Shown: piece after piece, positions 11,018 through 21,913 of the stretch
Numbering within the stretch: position 1 is the first letter of the stretch
Layout of the letters: every line of letters starts with the position of its first letter
Program-made: the position numbers and the translations under genes
The notes under the pieces: model-generated
What the model was told of the DNA's origin: nothing
The model's database searches: none
What the model saw: only the letters and a program-made list of their open reading frames with translations
DNA from: Schistocerca nitens
Lineage: Eukaryota; Arthropoda; Insecta; Orthoptera; Acrididae
Direction: 5' to 3'
Length of the DNA: 64,000 nt
NCBI RefSeq assembly: GCF_023898315.1
Contig: NC_064614.1
Coordinates: 1,049,916,432-1,049,980,431, forward strand

Positions 11018-11234
11018 AAAATGGTTCAAATGGCTCTCAGCACTATAGAACTTAACATCTATGGTCATCAGTCCCCTAGAACTTAGAACTACTTAAACGT
11101 AACTAACCTAAGGACAGCACACAACACCCAGTCATCACGAGGCAGAGAAAATCCCTGACCCCGCCGGGAATCGAACCCGGTAACCCGGGCGTGGGAAGCG
11201 AGAACGCTACCGCACGACCACGAGCTGCGGACCT
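11018..11234 (-). mobile_element. SINE type B: different tRNA head, same tail as type A
   Basis: On the minus strand the head reads 'cagctcgtggtcgtgcggta', with an unambiguous B box GGTTCGATTCC. The body from 'ccttaggttagtt' onward and the 3' end match type A. Perfect 10-bp target duplication taagcttaca at 11008-11017 and 11235-11244. A plus-strand copy is at 60689-60905. Confidence 0.92.
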
Positions 11235-11639
11235 TAAGCTTACAGCTAATGGTCATACTTAAATGATTTTTCTCTTTTTTTCTTTTGTAACCTTTCATGA
11301 TTCGGTCGTTGCACGGAAATCTCACATAACACGAGCCTATTGGGGGTGAGGTTACGTCGCTGTTCTCCCTCCACCCTTAATGTAATGCCAAATGTGTATT
11401 GATGCAATGTGGATGCCTATGTTGAGGGCTTTTACATTGTATGTTTGCCTTGTTGCGGATCAAGGGGAACTCAATGCCACAACATACCATACTCCCTTCG
11501 AATACCACCGAGGGGACGGTCGAGTGCAGCCTTGCATCCTACGGATGGATCACTATCAGCAGTGTCACATGCCCTATCTCCATGAGGAGAGGTTAGGAAT
11601 TTAATTCAGGGCATTGCTGCAAAGTATGGTAACTATATA

Positions 11640-13250
11640 CTGAGCAGTGGCTGGCTCGCGTTGGTACCGTTTGTTCTGTGGCAGTTTGTCGCAATCGAGT
11701 GGCGTCTTATTTCTCCCTGAGTTACTACCATAACGAGTTGCTGACTTGCCTCTGTCAGTGGCAGCAGCAGCGCTTATCGATACTAGTACTGCTGTGCCAT
11801 CTTTGGTGTGACCGCTATATTTCCGTGTGGTGGTGTGCGAGGCAGTCAGTTGGTTGCGACAGAGCAGTGTGGAAGTCTCCGTGTCGCATGGTCAGGCCGG
11901 GACCGCTGGCAGCGTGCACGCGTGGTCGGATTGTGAGGCGCTAGCTGCGAGAGCTATAAAGTTCGTTGCCCACCGAACCTAGACACTGAAGTTGAGTGAT
12001 CAACTAACCTGTTATGAAACCTTGACTGCTGTGACATCTCTTCGTTCATTGTCGGTTGTTGCTTCCTGGGCCATTCCGGCTAGCAGCAACATATGGTGTG
12101 TTGGAGTTGGCGAAATTTTGCAGCCGTCTTCCTGTGTGGTCTTTAACTACAGAATTGGTTGTTACTTATGAGTGAAGTGCACCAGCGGTATTTTCTGCCT
12201 TGTTGCCGTTAACGCCCCAGTTACCTGCCCTGGCCGTTAGCGTAGTTTGCCGGCAGCGTGTTTTCCTCGCCGTGTTGATGCTGTCCAGCACGGCGTGTAG
12301 TTCTACAGCCATTTAGTTGTTTGTTCATATTTTTTTCTTAAGTGTGGTTATTGTACCCTGGCTGTTTTTAGACGCCAATTTTGAAGACATAGTGTGGCTG
12401 GTATCTACATCCTCAGCTGATATTTTTCGTTGTCGTACCGTTGGTCGGAGGGAAGGGAATTGATTATGTTGTTGGTCGGTCCTTCAGCCGTCCCTGGGTC
12501 GGGTTGCCATCCGATTATTTATACTTACTCTTGGCTGGCTGTCTCACCTCACCATACTTTAGAGCTACCTCCTCAGGCCGACTCTTGGAACACTTCTGAG
12601 CACCACTGTTCTGTTCTTTTTAGATTGTGATTTTCATTTTTAGTCTGATGTACTGTGCGAGGCCTTCAGCCGTCTATTAATTTAGTTTGTTTTAATTTTA
12701 AAATAAGGCCTGCAGCTGACTTAAAGTTTGAAGATTGATTTGTTTAATAACTAAAATTTTGAAAATTTGTTCTATCTGAAATTTTTGTTATCCAGGCCCT
12801 AAGTCCTGAGTTGTTCAATCTCCAGTGTGTGGTCTTCAGCTGAGCCTTTATGTGAAATATTTTTAAGACAATTAAAATTTTGAAAATTGATTTGTTTGAA
12901 ACTAATTTAAAAAAATTGCTGTATCTGAAACTCTTGTTATCCAGGCCCTAAGCCCTGAGTTGTTCAATGTCTTGTGTGTGGCCTTCAGCCGAGTATTTAC
13001 GTGAAATATATTTTTTTTTAGTAAGGAATTCAGCCGCATGTATTCTTTAAAGCAATTTTTCTAACTTGTGTTCAGGCCTTCAGCCGTTCTTGTTTTTGGC
13101 GTGGTTTTGGGCCTTCAGCCCAGGAGGTATTGCAAGTTTTCTTAACTAGGCCTTCAGCCATATTGTTTTAATTTGATCCTTTTAAGGCAATGTGTAATTA
13201 AGTGGTTGGTAGGAAAATAAAAGTTTGTGTGTTTTGTGCAACTGACAGTA
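11640..13250 (+). repeat. Long non-coding block with AATAAA end and internal duplication (solo-LTR-like?)
   Basis: The first part is GC-richer, the second AT-rich and rich in 'ccttcagccg'-type motifs. A unit of about 150 bp containing 'ttgttatccaggccctaag' occurs twice in tandem (about 12716-12860 and 12860-13010). AATAAA at 13216-13221 lies near the presumed end. It resembles the blocks at 29.4-31.2 and 46.3-47.7 kb. Clear TG...CA ends and a target duplication were not found, so the LTR idea is tentative. Confidence 0.35.
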
Positions 13251-13260
13251 ACTGATTATG

Positions 13261-14001
13261 ACCCCCTCCACAACCGTAACCTGATCCACTCTGTCCTGCG
13301 AAACCAGATTTCATATACTATTTAGTTTTCTACTCTTGTTGGAGATGAAAATTTCTTCCACCACTATAATTTTATCGAGCGCCTCTCCGCAGGCGAGCGT
13401 TTGCAATCTCGACTAGGGGGTCGGTTTCTGTTCAGTAAAGTTGTTGGCTCAAACTCTGAACACATCTGTGGTGTATTTTAGGCAGGTACATGTGGTTGTA
13501 TCCATGTTTCTGTATTATAGAGAGGTATTTAACAGCTTTCTCTATTTTTCATGGCAGCATCACGTCACGGTGAGGCCAGCGAATGAAAAGGACTTGCCCG
13601 TTAGTCATGTGAGAACGTTTGGAGGCGACCAGAAGTGACAACTGGAGAATTCATGAGCCTTGTACTGGCGGTCCGAAAGAATCGACGCTACTACAATCCC
13701 AGTCACTCTCTGAGCTGAATATCTGAATGTGTCTACTTTACCTTTGCAACGCAATACCGTATGAATTGTTTCTTCCGATTTTTCATCGTGGGGTCTGTAG
13801 GGAACCTAGCGCAATACTGGCTAGTGAGCTTGGAAACCCATTGGGCTACACATCTCGGGAGTAAATGATAGGAACCAAAGTATATTGCTGCCGCACAAGA
13901 CCTTCTGTAGTCTTTTAAAGTACGCCACTCTCGGGCTCACACACAATCACCACTCCTGACAGAACCTTCCGCGTAGAAGTCTCTACACAACTGTTGGCGA
14001 T
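13261..14001. other. No gene recognised
   Basis: Unremarkable mixed-composition DNA. The 13441-13638 frame has no recognisable domain. Confidence 0.6.
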
Positions 14002-14014
14002 AAGTCACGTTTAT

Positions 14015-14200
14015 AGCCGGCCGCGGTGGTCTCGCGGTTCTAGGCGCGCAGTCCGGAACCGTGCGACTGCTACGGTCGCAGGTTCGAATCCTGCCTCGGG
14101 CATGGATGTGTGTGATGTCCTTAGGTTAGTTAGGTTTAAGTAGTTCTAAGTTCTAGGGGACTGATAACCACAGAAGTTGAGTCCCATAGTGCTCAGAGCC
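14015..14200 (+). mobile_element. SINE type A
   Basis: Head and body complete; the 3' end stops at 'gctcagagcc', losing the last few bases of the family. Perfect 13-bp target duplication aagtcacgtttat at 14002-14014 and 14201-14213. Confidence 0.92.
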
Positions 14201-14899
14201 AAGTCACGTTTATGACGACTAATAGCAAAGCGCAATGACGCCCAATATCGAATAAGTCCGAAAAATGTAGGCTTAAAATGGGCGACTGTTTATGAGTCTG
14301 GGGAATTTTAGGCTAGAAATATCGGTGTCAGTGCTGTCGATCTGTGGCTTAAAAATTGAATGATGAGATGAAGGCATAACACAGATGGAAACTGTAGAAG
14401 GTTTAATTCATGCGGTTGACTAAAATTCGTCACCGCCATAAGCCATGACGATTGTCACCAATTTGATAACCAGTAGTGGAGACAACTAACACAGCTACCT
14501 GCATTATGTCCAAAGACATGTGCAATCACTGTTTCGTTCGACTCCGAAAGAAGCTCTTACTTTCCGTTTCCTTCAGAGTCATATATCTCGGATCCACCTT
14601 GTGATGCCACAACCAGTATTAATAAACAAGTAAAAAATTCCATGTCTCGTACACAGGGCATTTCAAAAATATTCATATTATTTTGCAAGACTATATCTCC
14701 TATGTGGAGTAAATTTTAGCTTATAGTGGACTAAACAAAGCTTATCAAAACAACCATAGATTTTACTAAGGTACATCATTTACATGCATGCCCCCTACAC
14801 AAATATGCAGACGGTAGGCGATAGTTGTGCAGTACTGTTCGGCTTGCAGTACCCGCCACTACCAAGATTTCCCTCTCCGTCACAGATGGAGAAGTGAAC

Positions 14900-15895
14900 A
14901 GTTAGCAGAAGCAAGCTTGGATATCTGTGTGCATTGGAGTTGGATATCGTGTTCCTCTCATCAGTAGTTTGTCTGCTCTGAGCGTTTGATGGTTCTTAGC
15001 TCACGGAAGACATCTTAGGACCTGTGGTACCTGTTTATAAGGTGAGTGGTTAATTTCAGTGCTGTATTTCAGTTCGGTTATCTGTGTTACGTAAGGAATG
15101 ATATCTAACAATCGTTTCATGATAATTTCTATAATTTGAATTTCACTATCGCCCTAAAGCAATTTCAAATTTTGAATTATATTTTTTTCGTCTTGCTTTT
15201 TTTCAGAATGAAACGGCGGAAAATGAGAAAAAAGTAAGAGGAAGATGGACTGAAGAACGTACGAAAATGTCTGTGACCAAGGTTATGACGAACACAATGA
15301 CGACAAGACAGGCAGCTGCAGCTCTTTCAACAACTGGAAAACAAAAAGATCGTTGTCGAAGAGAAGAAATTAAAAGCAGACAAAATAAAGTCTGAAAGAA
15401 AGATAAAGAAACCTCGGGTGTTCCAAAATAAAATGAACACGAAAGTGGTGACCATGGGAAGCCAATTACGAAACTGAAATTATAAGAAAATAATGGGTCA
15501 ACTGAATAAATTGAAAAGTGGCGTCATGCGTTTGGAATCATTAGAAGAAAACTGGGTGCTGAGTACTAAGAATAGTGGTTGGCCACATGTTTTTATGTGT
15601 GGTTCAGAAGGATATTTTGTATTTTCTTTCTGATCTCTGTAATATAGTGAGCTGAAAATTGGTCAACTGAACTGTAATAGTAACAACAAGAATCCATGCT
15701 TATGTGTTCGTGATTATTCAATTAGTATAAGTGTAGTGTATCACTAACAACCGATATTGCCACAGAAAAGACAATGGCCAATACACAAGACAGTCCTTAC
15801 AACACTTCTAATCATAGCTCTTCTACTTTCGATGTAACTGATTACTGTGAATAAAGAATAAACATTATTACAGTGTGCTTTTCGTAGAACATGTG
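14900..15895 (+). pseudogene. Remnant with a pogo/pipsqueak-like DNA-binding motif and a possible intron
   Basis: A donor-like ataag|gtgagt (exon end 15041) and a polypyrimidine tract ending in cag (15204-15206) bracket a possible 165-bp intron. From 15207 the frame reads NETAENEKKVRGRWTEERTK and continues with a segment ending TTRQAAAALS, stopping at 15393-15395. The pattern 'RGRWTEE ... RQAA' is typical of the N-terminal helix-turn-helix of pogo/CENP-B/pipsqueak-type proteins. No in-frame ATG is visible upstream before a stop. Downstream sequence is broken in all frames and ends near AATAAA signals around 15854-15862. It could be a pogo-family transposon remnant or a decayed gene copy. Function is unlikely. 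Confidence 0.35.
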
Positions 15896-16403
15896 TTGAG
15901 GTAAGGGAATAGTACATTAATATTCCGATTAACCACCGCAGTTACACAGTAAAGTCAAGAAAGTCAAGCTGGCCGATACTACGACTCTCCACCTATTTCC
16001 GAACCAGGGCAAAAATTTCGTAACGGCGCCCCCCCCCCCCCTCTCCCCTCCCTCCACTTCGAGCGTTTGAGATGGGACGTCAAAATTTTTAATTAAATTT
16101 GATTTCTCAAAAATGCGTTAATTTTGTAGCGCACATCTTTCTGAAAAGTTTGGTATATAAAACATGTACGTTCGAAGACATGTAAGACATATTTGGTCTT
16201 AAGTGTCAAAGTGCAGTGCCACGTCTCTTCACACAGCTTTTTTCTATCGCATGTCACTGTATTTCGCTCTGTGGAATTCAAACCTGTATATTTTACAGAA
16301 AAAAATAACAAACAATAATGGGGAGGGGGAGATTATTTGTGACTAGGAGAATAAGAACACTTTAGAGAATTTACACTCTTTATTGCCTATTAGCTAACAA
16401 CTT
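15896..16403. other. No gene recognised; poly-C run
   Basis: Contains a 13-base C run at 16029-16041. Otherwise AT-rich with short chance frames. Confidence 0.6.
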
Positions 16404-17020
16404 GAAACTTCCTGGCAAATTAAAACTGTGTGCCGGACCGAGACTCGAACTTGGGACCTTTGCCTTTGCCTTTGCTAGTTCTGCAGGTTCGCAGGAGAGC
16501 TTCTGTAAAGTTTGGAAGGTAGGCGACGAGGTACTGGGAGAAGTAAAGCTGTGAGGACGGGGCGTGAGTCGTGCTTGGGTAGCTCAGTTGGTAGAGCATT
16601 TGCCCGCGAAAGCAAAGGTCCCGAGTTCGAGTCTCGGTCCGGCACACAGTTTTAATCTGTCAGGAAGTTTCATATCAGCGCACACCCCGCTGCAGAGTGA
16701 AAATCTCATTCTGGAAACATCCCCCAGGCTGTGGCTAAGCCATGTCTCCGCAATATCCTTTCTTCCAGGAGTGCTAGTTCTGCAAGGTTTCGCAGAAGAG
16801 CTTCTGTGAAGTTTGGAAGGTAGGAGACGAGGTACTGGCAGAATTGAAGCTGTGAGGACGGGTCGTGAGTCGTGCTTGGGTAGCTCAGTTGGCAGAGCAC
16901 TTGCCCGCGAAAGGCGAAGGTCCCGAGTTCGAGTCTCGGTCCGGCACACAGTTATAATCTGCCATGAAGTTTCATATCAGCGCACACTCCGCTGCGAAGT
17001 GAAAATATCATTCTGGAGCT
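16404..17020 (+). repeat. Tandem tRNA-like repeat units (period about 301 bp) with an inverted leader
   Basis: Two plus-strand tRNA-like modules start 'gcttgggtagctcagttgg' at about 16574 and 16875 and carry the B box 'gagttcgagtctcgg'. Each is followed by the same roughly 220-bp spacer ('ttttaatctgtcaggaagtt' and on). The left edge (16404-16470) is the same module inverted, as at 5461-5655. The T33 expected before a tRNA anticodon is absent, so these are tRNA-derived, not functional tRNAs. Confidence 0.85.
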
Positions 17021-18418
17021 AATAACTTTCTCGTTTGTGTCACATAAAATTAAAAACAGTGAACATAAAAGAGACAAGCAGGACAGTACACATTTCTTCA
17101 GAGCGTAGGTCCCAACATTTTTTTCTCTCTAATCTTGCTACAGTTTTACAAGGTGTGCTCTCCTTTCAGCGAAAGAATATATTACTTTATCAAAATTCGT
17201 CAAAAGTTCTGCTAAATGAAAAATCAAAATGTTGTCTAATATTGAAAAAGCTGTTAATACGAATATACCCAAGACTGTTGTGGTTTCTCGATTTGATTAC
17301 GTCTGTTTTGTCACTGTTTGCTAGATACAAGGAAACTGGCCTTCCTAATATTGCAGATATTATAATGCACACCGAATAAGAGAGACTGTTTTGGCACAAA
17401 TGGCCTTTTTATCTACCTCATTTACACAAGTGACAGGACAAATATAATTCACGAAGTACCAATATCAAATGGCTATTAGGCCTACTACAAAGAAAAAGTT
17501 TTATGTTAGGAAATAGTTTCACATTTAATTCATATGTTCCAGTTTCTCAAGCACGAGATCGAAAAGTAGTAGTAGTACGAAATTTTTATATAAATTTAGA
17601 ATCGACATATTCTTCCATATAATTTGTGTGATGCCCTCGTTTCTTCTCCGTCCTCATTCTAACGAACAACGTCATCGACACTAATTTTGTAACTATTCCT
17701 GCCATTGACAAAACGTATTCTCCTGTTAACTTAAATAACCTTGTCAGAATCACCGGTTCAATTATCCCACTTTTAGTCTCTGGTAAGGCGTAATTACTTG
17801 TTCGTACAATGCGTTTTCCGCGCTATTCCGTTAACAGAACTTAAAAGTTTGCTAACTGGGGATTGTACAACTAGCCCTTAGCAGTATAGCGCTCTGGCAA
17901 AAACTTTCTGCCACAATTTCATTTTCTTGGATACACCGAGAAGATAATATGCAATCTTTCTTAGCTGTTATTCGTGTTAGTCATTTATTTCCACTCTGAT
18001 AGTATGAATCTATGAATTTCGCTAGTAATTATAACAACGCTTATCATTGGTCCACACAATCAACCACACAAACAAACAGCGATTGGCATTCACCGGTTCG
18101 GGTGTACTCGGCTCAGCTCGTATAACCCCGTCCCCTTTTGTCTGCAGGAAAGTTTTTTATTCCTAGATGCGATAGGGATTCTCCTGGCAGAAACGCCACG
18201 TACATTATGTACGGATTCAAAATAATCTTATGATTCGTTCAGAAATCAACTCAGAATATGTTAAAATATTTTCAAAAACCAACAGGGCTGCGTTTCAAAA
18301 TATATGAACAATCGGTAGTCCACAATGCGCTGGATGCTAAGGGCATTGTGAAACAAGGCTTTTTTCTTCAGGAATATGAATTTGACGCCCTGTAAAATTG
18401 CCTCCGCCAGTGATAGAT
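17021..18418. other. AT-rich DNA, no gene recognised
   Basis: The only frames (17035-17379 plus, 17190-17399 minus) overlap in antisense and show no domain. No repeat boundary was seen. Confidence 0.6.
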
Positions 18419-18450
18419 ATCCCATAGTGCTGAGAGCCATTTGAACCATT
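18419..18450 (+). mobile_element. SINE type A tail fragment
   Basis: Only the last 30 or so bases ('cccatagtgctgagagccat' and on), the 5' part missing. It abuts the LINE relic that follows. Confidence 0.7.
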
Positions 18451-18647
18451 AGAATAGGCACCGGTGGCACAGAGAAGCAGGTGAAAGAGGTGAATACAAA
18501 CATGTCTCCAGGTTCGGATAGAATACCAGTTCGGTTTTACGCAGAGTATTCTGCGGCATTGGTTCACCACTTAGCTTGTATTCATCGCGAATCTTTCATC
18601 CAGTACAAAGACCCAACTGACTGGAAAATTAGCAGGTGACTCCTGTA

Positions 18648-19421
18648 CACAGGGTGTTACAAAAAGGTACGGCCAAACTTTCAGGCAACATTCCTCACAC
18701 ACATAGAAAGAAAATATGTTATGTGGACATGTGTCCGGAAACGCTTACTTTACATGTTAGAGCTCATTTTATTACTTCTCTTCAAATCACATTAATCATG
18801 GAATGGAAACACACAGCAACAGAACGTACCAGCGTGACTTCAAACACTTTGTTACAGGAAATTTTCAAAATGTCCTCCGTTAGCGAGGATACATGCATCC
18901 ACCCTCCGTCGCATGGAATCCCTGATGCGCTGATGCAGCCCTGGAGAATGGCGTATTGTATCATCACAGCCGTCCACAATACGAGCACGAAGAGTGTCTA
19001 CATTTGGTACCGGATTTGCGTAGACTAGAGCTTTGAAATGCCCCAATAAATGAAAGTCAAGAGGGTTGAGGTCAGGAGAGCGTGGAGGCCATGGAGTTGG
19101 TCCGCCTCTACCAATCCATCGGTCACAGAATCTGTTGTTGAGAAGCGTACGAACACTTCGACTGAAATGTGCAGGAGCTCCATCGTGCATGAACCACATG
19201 TTGTGTCGTACTTGTAAAGGCACATGTTCTAGCAGCACAGGTAGAGTATCCCGTATGAAATCATGATAACGTGCTCCATTGAGCGTAGGTGGAAGAAACT
19301 AAAATGAGCTCTAACATGGAAATTAAGCGTTTCCGGACACATGTCCACATAACATCTTTTCTTTATTTGTGTGTGAGGAATGTTTCCTGAAAGTTTGGCC
19401 GTACCTTTTTGTAACACCGTG
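18648..19421 (-). mobile_element. Deleted mariner-like (DD41D-type) transposon
   Basis: TIRs of about 55 bp start CACAGGGTGTTACAAAAAGG on the left and CACGGTGTTACAAAAAGGTA on the inverse right end, flanked by TA (18646-18647, 19422-19423). At 774 bp it is about half the expected length. Only the C-terminal transposase part remains, so it is a deletion derivative. It sits inside the LINE reverse transcriptase and interrupts it cleanly. Confidence 0.88.
18852..19238 (-). pseudogene. Mariner-like transposase, C-terminal third
   Basis: A 128-codon open stretch holds the second catalytic Asp (WFMHDGAPAH) and the third (SPDLNPLDFHLLG), with 41 residues between them, the DD41D arrangement. The C terminus NGGHFENFL matches the other mariners here. 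The helix-turn-helix domain and first Asp are absent, so no active product is possible. The remaining sequence is open, which suggests the internal deletion is not very old. Confidence 0.85.
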
Positions 19422-19504
19422 TATAAGAAGGGCAAAAGAAAGTCTCCTCAAAATTACAGAGCAATATATTTAACATCGGTTTTCGCATTCTGGAGGGTGA
19501 CAGT

Positions 19505-19694
19505 TCAAAGCCGCGTCCGACCATCTAGATTTGTGTTTTCCATGATTTCCATAAATCGCTCCAGGCAAGCGTTGCGATGGTCCTTTTGAAAAGGCACGAC
19601 TGATTTCCTTCCCCATCCTTGCCACATCTGAGCTTGCGCACCGTCTCTGATGACCTCGATGTCGACGGGACGTTAAACTTTTTCTTCCTTCCTG
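19505..19694 (+). mobile_element. SINE-like repeat (type E)
   Basis: Contains 'catgatttccataaatcgct', a middle part and the end 'gtcgacgggacgttaaactt' followed by T-rich sequence. I recall this ending as a common dispersed repeat in orthopteran and other insect DNA. No clear tRNA boxes remain, and the boundaries are approximate. Confidence 0.5.
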
Positions 19695-20365
19695 TAGAAT
19701 TCTTGAACATATTCTCAGTTCGAATATAATATATTTCCCTGAGATAGAAAAGCTGATATCCACAAATCAGCACGGATTTAGAAAGCATCGCTTCTGCGAA
19801 ACTCAGCTCTCTCTATTCTCGCACTGTGTCCTGGGAACCATGCATGCAACAGGCAAATTCCATATTCCTAGATTTTAGAAAAGCATTTAACATGGTGCCC
19901 CACTGAAGGCAGTTAACGAAGGTGCGAGCGTGCGGAATAAGTTGCCAGATATGTGCCTGACGCCAAGACTTCTTAAGTAACAGAACCCAGTATGTTGTCC
20001 TCGACGGACAGTGTTAATCACAGACAAGAGCATCATCAGCTGTGCACCAAGAGAAGTGTGAGAAGACTGCTCTTATTTTCTATATCCATAAATCATCTGA
20101 CGAACAGGATGAGCAGCGGTCTGCTGATGATGTGTTGATGTCCGGGAAGGTATCGTAGTTGACTGACTGCAGTAAGATACAAGATAACTTAAACGATATT
20201 TCTAATTGGTGTGATGAATGACAGTTTGCACTAAATGCAGAAAAATGCAGGTTAATGCAGATGAGAATGAAAAACAGTCCGGCGATTGACAGTCGCTGTA
20301 TTTGCGAATGGCACAGTAAAGGGAATGATTAGCCCTGCATCATACGTTAGCTTGTAGAGTATGTA

Positions 20366-21913
20366 CAGGGTGTTTCAAAAATGACCGGTATATTTGAAAC
20401 GGCAATAAAAACTAAACGAGCAGCGATAGAAATACAACGTTTGTTGCAATATGCTTGGGACAACAGTACATTTTCAGGCAGACAAACTTTCGAAATTACA
20501 GTAGTTACAATTTTCAACAACAGATGGCGCTGCGGTCTGGGAAACTCTATAGTACGATATTTTCCACATATCCACCATGCGTAGCAATAATATGGCGTAG
20601 TCTCTGAATGAAATTACCCGAAACCTTTGACAACGTGTCTGGCGGAATGGCTTCACATGCAGATGAGATGTACTGTTTCAGCTGTTCAATTGTTTCTGGA
20701 TTCTGGCGGTACACCTGGTCTTTCAAGTGTCCCCACAGAAAGAAGTGACAGGGGTTCATGTCTGGCGAATATGGAGGCCAATCCACGCCGCCTCCTGTAT
20801 GTTTCGGATAGCCCAAAGCAATCACACGATCATCGAAATATTCATTCAGGAAATTAAAGACGTCGGCCGTGCGATGTGGCCGGGCACCATCTTGCATAAA
20901 CCACGAGGTGTTTGCAGTGTCGTCTAAGGCAGTTTGTACCGCCACAAATTCACGAAGAATGTCCAGATAGCGTGATGCAGTAATCGTTTCGGATCTGAAA
21001 AATGGGCCAATGATTCCTTTGGAAGAAATGGCGGCCCAGACCAGTACTTTTTGAGGATGCAGGGACGATGGGACTGCAACATGGGGCTTTTCGGTTCCCC
21101 ATATGCGCCAGTTCTGTTTATTGACGAAGCCGTCCAGGTAAAAATAAGCTTCGTGAGTAAACCAAATGCTGCCCACATGCATATCGCCGTCATCAATCCT
21201 GTGCACTATATCGTTAGCGAATGTCTCTCGTACAGCAATGGTAGCGGCGCTGAGGGGTTGCCGCGTTTGAATTTTGTATGGATAGAGGTGTAAACTCTGG
21301 CGCATGAGACGATACGTGGACGTTGGCGTCATTTGGACCGCAGCTGCAACACGGCGAACGGAAACCCGAGGCCGCTGTTGGATCACCTGCTGCACTAGCT
21401 GCGCGTTGCCCTCTGTGGTTGCCGTACGCGGTCGCCCTACCTTTCCAGCACGTTCATCCGTCACGTTCCCAGTCCGTTGAAATTTTTCAAACAGATCCTT
21501 TATTGTATCGCTTTTCGGTCCTTTGGTTACATTAAACCTCCGTTGAAAACTTCGTCTTGTTGCAACAACACTGTGTTCTAGGCGGTGGAATTCCAACACC
21601 AGAAAAATCCTCTGTTCTAAGGAATGAACCATGTTGTCCACAGCACACTTGCACGTTGTGAACAGCACACGCTTACAGCAGAAAGACGACGTACAGAATG
21701 GCGCACACACAGACTGCGTTGTCGTCTATATCTTTCACATCACTTGCAGCGCCATCTGTTGTTGAAAATTGTAACTACTGTAATTTCGAAAGTTTGTCCG
21801 CCTGAAAATGTACTGTTGTCCCAAGCATATTGCAACAAACGGTGTACTTCTATCGCTGCTCGTTTAGTTTTTATTGCCGTTTCAAATATACCGGTCATTT
21901 TTGAAACACCCTG
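20366..21913 (-). mobile_element. Mariner-related transposon with 168-bp TIRs, young copy
   Basis: TIRs at 20366-20533 and 21746-21913 are inverted copies with 3 mismatches in 168 bp, flanked by TA (20364-20365, 21914-21915). It is inserted in the 3' tail of the LINE relic; removing it restores 'gagtatgtatgtagatgtaa'. The 1548-bp element carries one long transposase frame on the minus strand. The TIR similarity indicates a recent insertion. Confidence 0.94.
20547..21632 (-). CDS. Full-length mariner-family transposase frame with altered catalytic residues
   Basis: A 361-residue protein from ATG at 21632 (MVHSLEQRIF); an in-frame ATG at 21710 would add 26 residues. N-terminal helix-turn-helix at about residues 5-55, a GRPR motif (KVGRPRT, 64-70), a second DNA-binding part at about 75-115, then the catalytic domain. 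The first acidic motif reads WFTHEAYF (H160 where Asp is expected), the second is intact (FMQDGARPH, D248), and the third reads NPCHFFLWGHLKD (H296 where Asp is expected). D248 to position 296 spans 47 residues. Both changes are GAC to CAC. There is no stop or frameshift. It should bind its TIRs, but with the metal-binding Asp replaced, strand cleavage is not expected. Whether His is lineage-specific or random is open. Confidence 0.88.
   Translation of the reverse strand: MVHSLEQRIFLVLEFHRLEHSVVATRRSFQRRFNVTKGPKSDTIKDLFEKFQRTGNVTDERAGKVGRPRTATTEGNAQLVQQVIQQRPRVSVRRVAAAVQMTPTSTYRLMRQSLHLYPYKIQTRQPLSAATIAVRETFANDIVHRIDDGDMHVGSIWFTHEAYFYLDGFVNKQNWRIWGTEKPHVAVPSSLHPQKVLVWAAISSKGIIGPFFRSETITASRYLDILREFVAVQTALDDTANTSWFMQDGARPHRTADVFNFLNEYFDDRVIALGYPKHTGGGVDWPPYSPDMNPCHFFLWGHLKDQVYRQNPETIEQLKQYISSACEAIPPDTLSKVSGNFIQRLRHIIATHGGYVENIVL

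Noticed and set aside
12690-13130. CRISPR-like array, because of recurring ccttcagccg motifs
   Set aside because: Spacing is irregular, the repeats are degenerate and the DNA is eukaryotic. The signal is explained by a local duplication of about 150 bp.
16574-16950. Functional tRNA genes
   Set aside because: The anticodon loops lack the T before the anticodon, and the units are tandem with identical long spacers, so they are tRNA-derived repeats.
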